Origin: Anisakis pegreffii
Taxonomy: Eukaryota; Nematoda; Chromadorea; Rhabditida; Anisakidae
Reading direction: 5' to 3'
Length of the DNA stretch: 64,000 nucleotides
Assembly (NCBI GenBank): GCA_035041965.1
Contig: JAPYMA010000939.1
Location: 1-64,000, forward strand
Positions 11,880 through 24,157 of the stretch are shown piece by piece. The notes under the pieces were generated by a model. The model had not been told where the DNA came from and ran no database searches. It saw nothing but the letters and a program-made list of their open reading frames with translations. Within the stretch, counting starts at the first letter, position 1. Each line of letters starts with the position of its first letter. Position numbers and translations under genes: made by a program.

Positions 11880-11992
11880 ATTTGAGAAAATTCCGAATAT
11901 TTTGGTTTGAGAATATTTTGACTGAGAATATTTTGCTTTGAGAATATTTTGACTTGAAAATATTTCGAATTGGTTTGAAAATGTTTTGAATA
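11880..11992 (+). repeat. Degenerate minisatellite, unit about 17 bp
   Basis: About six diverged copies of TTTGAGAATATTTTGAC in direct orientation. An open frame across it on the minus strand is only a by-product of the repeat. Confidence 0.8.
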
Positions 11993-12130
11993 ATTAGAAT
12001 GTGGCTTTGTTTTGGGAAGAATTATGAATTTTTGCAATGTTTTTTGTTTTTTGAGAACTGGAATTTCGCGACGGTTGTTTAGTGGCGACAGTATCATAGT
12101 TAGCACAAGAACACCTCGAGCATGCACAGA

Positions 12131-12342
12131 GTTGAGGTGTTTTAATGTTGAGGTGTTTTAATGTTGAGGTGTTTTAATGTTGAGGTGTTTCAATGTTGAG
12201 GTGTTTCAATGTTGAGGTGTTTCATCAACATTGAAACACCTCAACATTGAAACACCTTGTTTCAATGTTGAGGTGTTTTAATGTTGAGCTGTTTTAATGT
12301 TGAGGTGTTTCAATGTTGAGGTGTTTCAATGTTGAGGTGTTT
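12131..12342 (+). repeat. 16-bp minisatellite with an inverted central block
   Basis: The unit GTTGAGGTGTTTTAAT (or TTTCAAT) is repeated about six times from 12131, then occurs twice in reverse complement (about 12224-12257), then about five times forward again to 12342. The flip makes the array able to form a long hairpin or cruciform. It lies between the galactosyltransferase and the golgin gene. Confidence 0.95.
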
Positions 12343-13300
12343 CCAGGAAAAGCTGCTAGTGAATTCTTGAAAGTGAAGTTTTGTTCAGTAAATCTTTCTT
12401 TTTTTCACTCGCACACGATACCATCGACAATTTATTCAAACATGGTTATGAGCAGAAAAATTCACGCACACTGCTAACATTAAATTCACTTTAATGATCC
12501 TGTTTTATACATTCCAAATAGACTTTCAATTTGATGATACAAAAACCTCAGAATGAAACAATGAACTCATAACAAAGAAGATTGTAAAGGCCTACTTCTT
12601 ATCCGTTTCTCACATAAAATCTGATGATTTCAAAGCAATGCAATAGTTCAAACCTCTTCGCAATAACAAAAAATTTATTGTTTTTTCATCGTATGAAAGA
12701 AATTTATAAGATAAATTTATATGAATGCTTCGGAAAATTTGCAAACAAATGATCTACATAATTGATAGAAATGATGAGTAAATTGAGTGATCTTTCGCAG
12801 CGCATTCAACCGCTGTACTTCATTTCGAATTGATTTGAGTCGTTGGAACAATCTGAAGTTCTGTAGTGTCGTAAAGCTTAACTCAGTGTTAGCCCTAAGC
12901 CTAACTCTGAAACTGTGTACAACTTCAGCGAAAACAATACCAACTTTACTGCTTGAACTATACATAACAAATGAAACCAGTTGAATATAATTTCATCGAG
13001 CAGTTTTGCATAACAAATGGAGCAGACGATACTATCACAGCATTGGATATTGCACAGAATTTAAAATTAAAGAATTACATATGCAATAATCAGAATCACA
13101 ATAATGGGAGTAGAAATACTGATCAAGTTAACACTAATCAAGTCAATATCATATCTCACATAACAATGAAATGGAAAAGGAACAAACAATCGGAACAAAA
13201 GCATTGATCACAATAGAACAACAACGTGAATAGCAATGATATTAATCACACTCTTTACAATAACATTAATTATGACCATAAATACCAGAAATAATAAATG
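12343..13300. other. Intergenic, downstream of the golgin gene
   Basis: AT-rich sequence with short open frames on both strands that overlap each other and show no conserved motif. No clear gene or RNA is seen. Confidence 0.5.
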
Positions 13301-16300
13301 CTACGATAGACCGGACCAGCGATGTAGATAACTGCTCCATCCGGCTGATTTCGCTTCGTTTTCGTTCACCAAATCAGCTGAAAAATCGAACTGATAATTA
13401 AATCACTAACGCACTGATAGATTGATAAGGTTAAAAGACTACAATACAGAACCGACGACTCATGCTCAAAATACTTCAGCGAACAGTTTTTTTAAATGAC
13501 AGCATAGTATCTAGCCTTATGAATGAATAAAAATAAATGGAATAATATATGTACCCTCAGCGATTCGATTCAACACATTCACCTCATCTGTACTCAGCTT
13601 TAGCATTGTTGCAAGCACAGGAATCAGTTGTCCGCGTTCAGCACTCACCTTCTCGGGTGCAATAAACTGAAACAGTCGCTATTTTTCTCTAATTGTAAGC
13701 CATATTCTTTAAATAATCGCCATCATTCGCTCACTCAATAAGTAGCATTACACGATCTGTACAAGCAGCATAATTAGCAGGCTTGGAAAAACACTTATTA
13801 TCAACTGGCGTAAAACAGTTCAGCGTTAAGTTGGTTGATAAATTCTATTCTTAATCCACAAGACGAATGCTTCCAAACAATCACCAAAACACTCAAAGAG
13901 CACTACAGAATGATCGATCACCGAAGTAATCAGCCGGGTAATACCTTCAGAATGACGTTCTTCAAATATTCACTATTCGCCATATGATCTTTGCGTTGTT
14001 CGTTTCGTTCCAAACGTCTGATTTCCTCTTTCAGCAGTTTACTTTGTTCACTCAATCGCACGTTGCTTGCTTCACATTCATTCAACAGTTCACGAGTATG
14101 CTCTAACTTAAATTCTTATTTCTTTACATATCAGAAGACCACTTCAAGGAAATGTCTATGAGACAAACTCAATCCAAATGAGTCGATATATTAGCTTGCA
14201 AGTCAGAACGTTCGACTGTTATTTTTCAAACAAACATATCTAATTCTTCAAATGATCATTGTCATTAACATAAGCAGCGTTAACATCGTTTCCAATATTC
14301 CATCTGGGAACGACGACACTACAGACATTTTAATGAACTCTACTCAATTGTGATAAATCTGTATCAAAAAACAACTCCAACTTTACAAGAACTCCGACGA
14401 ATAATACACATCCAATGATACTTATGAAAACAGATCGGTGTGTAAGATATCATAGGGGATGTAATATGCTAAAACAGATGAAACAAATGAGAAAATATTC
14501 AACAATCACCCGAATCAATTGATCTTAACAAGTAATAAAGCGCGAACCTGTTTATGAGTGTTCAAAGCGATTTGTTCCCAATCCTTGACATTCTCATCAC
14601 CCGCATTCGATTGCCATTCATCATGAATCACAGTTAGCATTGTATCCGAATCATCTGCATTTAGCACGTCTTCTAGCGTTCGTTCCACTCCAGTTTCAGC
14701 CGCCTCAATATTGTTTCGATTCGCATGCGTTGTTTCGTCGACGCTTGACTTTGGTCGTTGCAGAAACGAACTTTAAAAACTTATTTGCTTATTCTGTATT
14801 CAAAATTCAATGTTTATTATTCAATATTCAGTTGTCTATCCAGAAGTCTGTTTGACCAGTTTTTAAAATAAAGTACATTTTGTGGACATCGAAAAGTAGC
14901 ATTCATTACTAAGAACAATATCTTCAGGAATAAGCTTTTTGATCCATCAACGTCGCGAATGAAAACAATTTTAATAACTATCAATGTAAACGGTAAATAC
15001 ACAATAACAGTAACAATAATAATAGCAATTATAATAATACTTCATCAAAACAATAATCAATAATCAGTCAAACCGACCTGTTCACCTCAAAAACGCCACT
15101 CTCTTTACGTTGTCTCGGTGCTAAGACAATATTGGCTGGTGATTTATTCCTTTCAACCTCTTTTCGCCGTTTAATTTCCGCATCCAACGATCGTCTCAAC
15201 GTATCAATTTCATCGTTCAATTTTTCGCGATCCCGTTCCGCATCGGCCAAAATTCTCTCTTTCTCCTGTGAATGAGCCATGAAATTCGCGTCAATCTGTG
15301 CCATCAGTTCACCGTTCAGTTTGCTTTCTACAGCTAAACGACTCTCGAATTCACTGCGTTGCTCTGATAGTCTGAAATATTGTTGAGTTTATCAGCTCAT
15401 TCAATCCAACGAGCATATCAGTGATAAAGAATGTAATCAAGCAAAGAATTTGATCGATTTCATCTGATCGCTTTGAAACTTGCAATTGATTTACAGGCAC
15501 AGAAGTGGATTTCGCTAGATGAGCCACTCATTATTTACCCGAATAATTTGACAAAATGAATTTTTGCCCCACCTACTACAATAATTTGTAAAGATTTCTT
15601 ATCATAACTTCCATTATTACTAATATCATTATCAATATAATCACAAATATCAATATTATTATCATCATGAAGGAAAAGAGTTCAATTCACTTCGATTTAT
15701 GTGTTTCATTGGATGATTTCAATTGCCGTTCCACTTCGCGCAATTGTACCGAAAGTGCAAGCGAATGCTCACGTACTGAACACAATTCTTCATGAGTCGC
15801 ACGTTGAGTATGTCTGAAAATCACATTTGATATCGTGGAATCGCAGATCATTTTTTCGAATTTCTTTATATTTTTCACTTAGAATGCAATTTTTCAGTAG
15901 ATAACAGGGCAAAGTTATGCTATATGTCTTACATCTTCAGGTTTTACTTCGATTTGGATGATGCTGATTTTATGTTGCGGTTCTGAAGTTTTGCAATGAT
16001 ATGAATGCTTAGATAAGAACGGTATGGTCGCAGTTCCTAGAGGAAACAAAACTTTGACAGTAATAAACGATGCTCACGTAAGATTTTCGATAGTCTTGGT
16101 TTGTTGTTGAATGGTCTGTTCAAGTTGCTCAATTTCATCTTTATTGCTCGGCTCTCCATCGTCACTACCCTTCTTTTGCTCCAAAACGTACAGAGCTCGA
16201 GTCTAAAACCGGACAAACTATGACCAGTGATATTTTACTGGCAATCGCAAACACATCATAAACATTTCAATTGTTTTATAATTCAGGAGCCAAAAACATT

Positions 16301-19292
16301 CCAGTTGGAATAACAGAACCTTATACGTCTACCCAAGGAACCTCCGAACTGAGGGAAAAGACCGGAGATTCGCTATTGCCGTATTCACCTTGAATGTGGT
16401 ATGCTCTTGAACAAGATCATCGTATTGTCTTTGTAAGGATTCTCGCTGTGATCTCAACGAGACGAGCTGTTTATTCAGCGATACGCAAGTGGTTTCCAGT
16501 TGCCGGGTTTTCTCATCGGCTGCCGCAATCGCAGCGCTGAATTCCATTTTCTCATCAGTTCGGTTGTCGGTCAACTTTTTGATAGTTTCCTCCATTGATC
16601 GCTTGTCCGTTTCCAAGCCATTAATGATATCTTTCTTCTCTGAAAGCCAACAATCAAAACTGTACGACAAGTGGGCACGTTGAAAACATATTATTTCATA
16701 TCACATAAACAGTCCTCCTAAAATCCGGAATAATTGTACTTAAAAAGTTATGCAGATCATAAATATGTGAAAAAATAGTTTTCGAGAAATCTAGTGTAAT
16801 GGTTGAGTGAGTAAAAGCAAATGAGAATGTATAATCAAGGAATTCAAAGGAGCAAAGGAAAACTGAGGCGCATATTATATTGACGTTCGGATCAATGTTA
16901 ACGAGAAATGAAAATGATCAATTTTGAAGCATATCCCACAGAAATTTCGGCCACAAAATTTGTTCAAGCAATCTCAATCGAACAGAATGGCAAATAAACA
17001 TCGGAACTATCTATATATGCATAAATATAACATTTTGAATATAAATACACCAGAGATTTCAGTTCAATTCTGTTGGAATAGAACAAAATCCGAAATCCAG
17101 ATCACACCAGTCCTCTCACTCACCATCTAATTCAGCTTTCAACTTAACAACAGCTGATTTCATTTTAGTGAATTTCTGGCTAATCGCTTGCTTCTCGTCT
17201 CGAATCGTGTTCGCTTCCGATCGTGCCAATTCCAGTTCAGCGTTTAGTGATGCGCAGTCATCTTTGGTCATTTTCAACTCCTTTTGTACCTTCTCGAGTG
17301 ATTTCTCATAATCAGCGATCTCCAACGAGAACACATTTTCGGCGTTCCTCTTCTGAAATAAACAATTTCGCCCCTTTCAAATAAATTTCTTAGTTCATTT
17401 CCGTCAGACTGCTAACATATTCCTTGGATTTCCTCAATCAACCATTGTAAGTTCTTTATTTTTCAAAATTATGAAACAAATGAGACAAATCACACTTTGC
17501 ATCAGCAAACTGGACTAAATACTAGTGTGTTGCGGGAATGGAAAAAAGTCAGGGACCCTGAAAATTCAGTCAGCTCGAAAAAAGTCGGGGACGGGATACC
17601 CGAAGTTCTCCAATCCTCGCAACATATACCAAAATACTATCGCGAGTTCAACGCATAGTGGCCAATTATATCATAAGTGTACGGTAATTGAATAGCCTAC
17701 CTCTTTGATAACATTCAGCTGCTCGTTAGTATCGTCCAATGAGGAGCGCAGCTCATCTACTGTACACTGTAACTCTTCGTTACGTTTCTCAGCCTGTAAA
17801 TACAATTTAACTAAGATAACTCGTGCTCTTTCATTGAAACTAAGGATCGGAAATGCTCTCAAGCATTGTATTATAAATAAATGAACTGCACTGCATTGTA
17901 ATAAATCAATTATTGAATTATGTATAATCAAATCGATGATATAAATAAATCAGAGAATGATTTATAAACGATACTAACAAAAATCATAACAAGCTGAATA
18001 TACCCACAAATATACTATTGAATATGACATGCAAACGAGCAGATACCTTTCTGAGCTTTTCAGTTTCTTCTCTGAACATATCCTTGAGTGTTTTCATTTC
18101 ATTCAAATGCTCTCGAACAGTTTCATTCATTTCGTTCAACTGTTCCCGCAATCTCACTTCATCTTCCTCTTTCTGGAAATTTTTATTCTTCGGTTAATTT
18201 CCAGCTTCATTTCCAGATGAAGTGGCGAGATAATGCTACAGCTGATAATGCAAAGACCAGAAATGAGCTGATAGTGAGTGCTCAAAAATGTGAACTAAAA
18301 TTTTTCAATATTATGATTCAAGTAAACTTGAGTACTAGTTGGATTTGAACCTGATTGCTGCTTTCATCAGTATTAACTGATAACGGTTTCCAAGTTTCTG
18401 ACTCCAACTCCCTCGTTTTCTCAGACTTGTTCACATTCGATGCTAACTAAAATCCATTCACTTGATCAAGATCGCTGTTGAATTCATGAAAGCCAAATCA
18501 CTCCTCAGTATGACATCTAGTAGTGGAGCAGCCAACAACTTTAGTTACAAACTCGCATACAAAAATTAACTTATTGTTAATATCTTCAACAAATATGACA
18601 TTTGGCGATTTCATGAAGGAATCTTCAGAATGATAAACGGAAGATCACACGAGAACTCAACTTATATTCAGCGAGTTCATCGTTCAGTTGCTTAATCTGA
18701 GCCGACAACTCGCCATTTGCCTCAATGAGCGAATCTCGCTCTTCAGTGAGCGAAACGATTTCACGCTCGTTCTTCCTTAAATTATCATTTGCGTCATTCA
18801 GTTCTCTTCGCCATTCCTCTTCAGCATCCTGGAAAAGCAAAATTATCTGTTAGTAGCCATCAAACAGTGCTTCGTCCTTTCATTTTCAGTTATATAAACG
18901 CTGAACCAACCTGAAAAGCCTTCGTGGTGATTGTGTTCTGCTCAGTGAGGTTGGCATTTTCTGCCTTCAATATCTTGAGATTTTCCACTTGTTTCTTCAC
19001 GAATCGGATCAAGTCTTCACGCGACAATGCATCAAGCTACAATACATCAACTAAAAATTCCATAACAAGCGATTCAAATGAACAACAATTACTCTCAGTT
19101 TGCAACCTCGAGTATCTTCCGCAGTGGATTCAAATTCCAGAAGAAACTTATGACGAATTCGGACGACTCAAATGATCGGAATCAATAGATCAGTTAGGTT
19201 ATCCACTGATCGTGCAGGCATACCTTCGATCGTGGTGTACTAGAGCCACTAGGCGTGGACGATTTAGAAGCGCGGACCAGTTCGGCACTCAT
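13301..19292 (-). CDS. GCC2: GRIP-domain golgin, GCC2/GCC185-like
   Basis: Long coiled-coil tether of the trans-Golgi network; its C-terminal GRIP domain binds Arl/Rab GTPases and captures retrograde vesicles. Exons 5' to 3': 19224-19292, 18911-19036, 18651-18828, 18351-18442, 18047-18172, 17701-17793, 17124-17352, 16389-16639, 16078-16202, 15691-15813, 15078-15371, 14548-14770, 13945-14106, 13555-13666, 13301-13377; about 759 residues. The N-terminus has LSREDLIRFVKKQ, matching the start of vertebrate GCC2. Glu/Lys/Leu-rich heptad coiled coil fills the middle. The GRIP domain (about 685-735) has NSEYLKNVILKF, with the Tyr needed for GTPase binding. The tail SGWSSYLHRWSGLS closely matches the GCC2 C-terminus and settles the assignment. 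The protein is less than half the vertebrate length. The exon 3/4 junction is uncertain: the phase-consistent solution uses a GTGTGA donor and a TTAG acceptor. Confidence 0.92.
17528..17624. mobile_element. MITE-like element in a golgin intron
   Basis: About 97 bp within the intron between 17353 and 17700 side of the golgin gene (17354-17700 is outside exons). Imperfect terminal inverted repeats: TGTTGCGGGAATGG at the left against the reverse complement of CAATCCTCGCAACA at the right, 11 of 14 matching. GC-rich inside, with GGAAAAAAGTC and CTCGAAAAAAGTCGGGGACG words shared with a second copy at 54277-54428. It codes for nothing, so it would be non-autonomous. The sequence lies between coding exons 17124-17352 and 17701-17793. 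Confidence 0.6.
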
Positions 19293-19349
19293 TCAGATCA
19301 CATAAACTTTTCACTTTTCCCGATATATTCCTAGTCGAGGGCTCAAATT

Positions 19350-19352
19350 CTG
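19350..19352 (-). promoter_or_regulatory. Candidate trans-splice acceptor of the golgin mRNA
   Basis: TCTTTCAG on the minus strand lies 58 bases upstream of the ATG at 19292, with no obvious upstream coding exon. This is the arrangement expected for a spliced-leader acceptor in nematodes, though a 5' UTR intron is equally possible. Confidence 0.4.
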
Positions 19353-22300
19353 AAAGATTTTAAAATAACCACAAAAATTTTAATCATCCGCAAATTGTCA
19401 ACGTATAGTAACAATTACTAAATGAAATCTTACTGAATGAAACAAATATATGAAACTGAATCGCAATTCCTATATACCAATCATACCATACAACAAAAAG
19501 CTTAATCTTATGATATTAATGAAAATTCATTTGAAATATGTTTAGTATCCTACGATTATCCTATTATTGTCCTATCCTATTATTAATATCCTATGATTGA
19601 TCACCTAGTATTCAGTACCAATCATAAAATGCTTATAGAATAGATCTGATGGCAGAATGTTATAGCATTAGATTGCATTGAACAAAATCGCATGTACACA
19701 CAAATCGAATTGCTCTATTGCATGTTATTCATCACTATTCATTCGAATCCAACTCATCATTCAATGTTTGACGGCTTGTAACACACTCATGCGAACGACT
19801 GACTCCACAACCAAAAAGGACAACCAAGCTGGTATACTCAGTCAAATGATGTTAACAATCATCATAATAGTAACAATAATAGTAGTCATAATCATGTGAT
19901 GTATTGAATAACAATCACAATTCAGATTATTACTGTTCTATAACACATATGCTAAACAAGACGAATTTCAAACTGAAAACTCATTAGGTTAAAAAATTTT
20001 TTCGTCGTGTCAATAAACATTGTCTCAGCAAATAAGCAACAGAACAAGATCGAGCTGTGTGGAAATATGACCATAACAATATAATACATTATGATCAGGT
20101 ATATTTTCTTTTCTATGTAAACAAATGGATAGATGGATTCTTAGAAATATATAGATTTCATTTGCAAATTGTGTTCGTCGTGACGTGTCTTTCGATCATT
20201 TATTCTACGAGTTAATCGATTTCAATTAATATTATTCAAATTTTGAAGCATTTCATTCAGGAGAACGATTTTATGGTTTTATCATTGCTACCAAATGTAA
20301 ACATTTTCATAATCATAAATCAACAGTTACAAATGCACGCAGCCATGCATTATCTCATAACGCTGCGCTGATATTTCATAATGTTATCACTCAATAATGA
20401 TAATAACCATGATACTCATACCAACAATAATCATAGTATTACTTATAATAACAATAATAATAGTAATAGCAGTAGTGAACTACTAACAAATCAATTCAGA
20501 AAAATACTCGGACAAACGAACAGCGATGTAGGAATCGAAAGATGTAGAAATGGGGCAAGAAAATGAACGAAGAAGACATTAAGAGAGCGAAATGATAGAG
20601 GGGAAATCCATTCGAAAGATTGTGCATGACAACGCATGATAGAATCTCATTGTAAGCAGAAAAATTGGCATGAGATTGTCATGTGTGAATGAATCGCGTT
20701 GAAATTTCAGTCGTTCAGCTGACACATGAGTCATTTGGTAACGAAACGAGCTGATACACAATCAATTTAACGATAAGTCGCATTTTCGACATTCAATTTT
20801 TATGATTTCAACACTGCAGCAGATGGCACATGCAAACCAATGAGATTCTATTCTTCAATTTAATGTGTTCTCATTTCATTCACAATAGGTGTTTTTTCTG
20901 TTCCATTTCATGCATTATTCGTTCTTAATGTTCATTGATGATGATTATCTTACTGATCCATAATCCATCCAATCATATCGCAAAAAAACTTCGGTAAACA
21001 TCAAGTGAATGGGAAAAACGTGCAACTGAAGTATTATCTGAACCAAAATCGTAACTTGTTTGCTGAACTGAAACTACCGACTGAATATTGAATCGACAAT
21101 TGACTACGGATTGAATTTTAGATGCGAACGAAAATCATAAACTTTGTCGTACGGAATAAAAAAATATTTCGAAGATATTCATTACGTATGGTAACAGAAA
21201 CCATTGTCGTAACACTCAAATGGTGTTATTGATATCATACCTATGTGATATCAGTGATAATATAAAATTATTATATTATGCTTTGTAAAACATCCATTCG
21301 AACAAACAAATAACCAACTTCATTTTTTCTTTATAATTTCATTTCATTTCACTTCAATAACGTTCACAATTAATCAAATCAAATCAAATAACACAAAAAT
21401 TATCATAAATTATACAATTTCTGCTTAATTCATTCGAATCGATTTCGATTATTAATATATTTACATCAGAACGAAAAATTTCGTTTCAGTATGATTGATG
21501 ACCTAAATGAAAAGAAAAACGAGACGAACAATGAAAAGAAAACAACGGAGCCAATCGATGATATTGAAAATGCGAATGTGAATAGCCACAAAATAGCGGC
21601 TGGATGCTAAATACCGAGGATTTGAACAATTGATGAACCATTCTTATGAGAAGCACGCAGATTGTTCCCAAAAAACATTGATGAATCGCATTGAACGCGA
21701 AATATTCCTTAGAGAAAGTAATCAAGTAATATTCTACAAGTAATATTTATACGAAAGTAATTTACTCTCTATTTTATAGAAAGTAATATTTTATATGCGA
21801 AATATTGTTTAGAGAAAGTAATCATAACTTTAAAAGTCGTTGATATTCTTAAGGTATTATTACAGATATACGAGTGCAATAATAATAGGGTATATCTAAG
21901 AATTGCTCTTTCTCAACAAAATTCTATCAAATCTCTCAAATTTTCAACGCATTCGCACCATCCAACTGCACTCTCAATATCATCACTCAAAATTTATTAC
22001 AGACGAATGATAATTCGACTCGTAAAAACCGACGAATCCTCAAAGAAATGAATGAATGAACAAATCCTACAAACAACCACAAAAATTCGATGGCTTTGAA
22101 CAAAGAGCAAACAAAAATAATATGGGAATATATCGAAGATCCTCTGAAATTGAAAACATGAAATTGAAATGATAATATAAAAAATCACAAAAATAATATG
22201 AAAAACGACCAAATCAATCAAAAACAATCGCACAAAGACCGCAATTCAAAAACGATAACAGTACAAATAATCTGGGCAACGCCCATTAATTGAGATATAA

Positions 22301-24157
22301 TTAACATGACATTAACAAAAATGGTAATTGTGAAAAATGAATAAAAACTGCTCAATTTTATTCTTATGAGAAATCACCACATAAATAATGAGTGAGTTTA
22401 AAAAACCAAAAAACATCAAATACGAGGAGGATTGTTTTGAACAACAATTGACACAGATATATTCAGAGCATATCATTGGTAAATTTCAATGAAATTATTT
22501 ATTATCACCGACGAAGTTACGATCATGGTTAGCACAAATAAAGAATCAGTCACTTTCAATTATTGAACACCAGAAAAATATCACATCCGAACGAATATCA
22601 TAAAAGAAATTACATTTACGCATGCATATCACCGTTTGTATCAATAAAATTCGATTAGAGCTTTGAAAATTTGAATAAATTATTCTAAACATGATAATGA
22701 ATACTACAATCTTCGCTGATAGGAGCTTTCTTTGCCTGGATTATTCGACGTAATCGAAGCAAATACGATGAATTGTGGTTATAAATCCTAAACTGACCAA
22801 TATTCTGAAAGGGAGTCCAGTCAACAGGTTTGACAATAATACATCTAACTATATGCTCGATAAGATTTATTTATCTGGCAACAGGTTTGAGAGCAGTAAA
22901 TCTAACTATAAAGTGTATGTTCATAGTCATGGTATAAACCGAAAACAGTCATGAGCAGGGAAAAACTAACAATTTAAACAGCAATACGGTGATTTGAATA
23001 ATCAACAAATAATGTCAACGATGGTAGCACGGATCATATAACGATGACAATAACATCAGTTATAATCTATCATCACAATGATAATAATAATCATACGATG
23101 AACTCAAACTGTACCAGACAAGTCCAATAATCTCTTATTTGCAGTAGCAATCACAGGCGATTGCGAGTGAAATTACTGTTAAAAATTGAAATTAATGCTA
23201 AATCAACTCGATACCGATACAAATTACTGACATCTTCATAGATGACAAATCGAAATTTATATTCACATTATGAATAAATCATTCAGTCAGTGATTGAGTG
23301 TAAACGAAACAATCAAAATAATAATATATCAGTGGTTGTTTAGAGTGTCGAGTTTTGAGCCATGTAGGGTTTATTTTGTTACAATTAACATGGCAAGAAC
23401 GTGAAGTACGATTGAAATGACACGTGGGAAGAGGCTGAATCAGGAACGATGTTCCTGAGAAAACAAAATCAAACAAATAGACTGTGATGATCATGGATCA
23501 TAAATCTGAAATATGCAGGAAACACCTGTTTATTGTTAGTTCAGTCATAAAACTATCTATAGAACTACCAAGTCACATATTACGAGGTTCCTCAGTTAGT
23601 GAGCTCGGCCTAGGAGCAGCTCAAAATTCTAATCAAAAGTTCATTATAAACTCATTACAGACTACAACACTTTTGCTAATGAAAAATTCAGGATACTCAA
23701 GAAATTGGTTCATTCAACAAATACAAATTTATTTCCAAAATATTATGCTTATAGTCAGGAAAAATAGGTTCATATGAATAACGACGAGACTGCTTATGAA
23801 ACAGGGCAGACAATCTTTCGACATTTCCACGAAAAATGCGAATAATTAATCAAAGAAAGCTCATTAGGGCATCGTACTGATAGCAAACAAATACATCAAT
23901 ACGATATGAGTGTTCAGAGACTTCTGACTATTCTGACCATTATAATATGGTATGTTAGGTAGATATTCTTCTGAGAGACACAGAACAAAACCAATGCATG
24001 ACTTATACAAATGAGAGCTAATGTCATGGAAAAACAGAGAATTGAACCTCTAAAACAGTTTCACTATCAATACTGATAAGTGCCTCATCATAATTTGTAA
24101 AAACTCTATGCAGTGATGACTATCCAATTGTATGATCACAACGAAAATGATAATTAA
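19353..24157. other. Intergenic between golgin 5' end and hda-4 3' end
   Basis: No gene recognised. It holds simple-sequence patches of ATA/AAT/CAT type (19850-19900, 20395-20480, 23035-23100), CCTATTATT-type repeats near 19550-19610, and a near-perfect pair of about 28 bp (about 21698 and 21797) built on GCGAAATATT and AGAGAAAGTAATC. Promoter elements of the golgin gene should lie at its left end, but none can be named. Confidence 0.5.

Noticed and set aside
20381..20566. Asn-rich plus-strand frame
   Set aside because: Produced by an AAT/ATA microsatellite.
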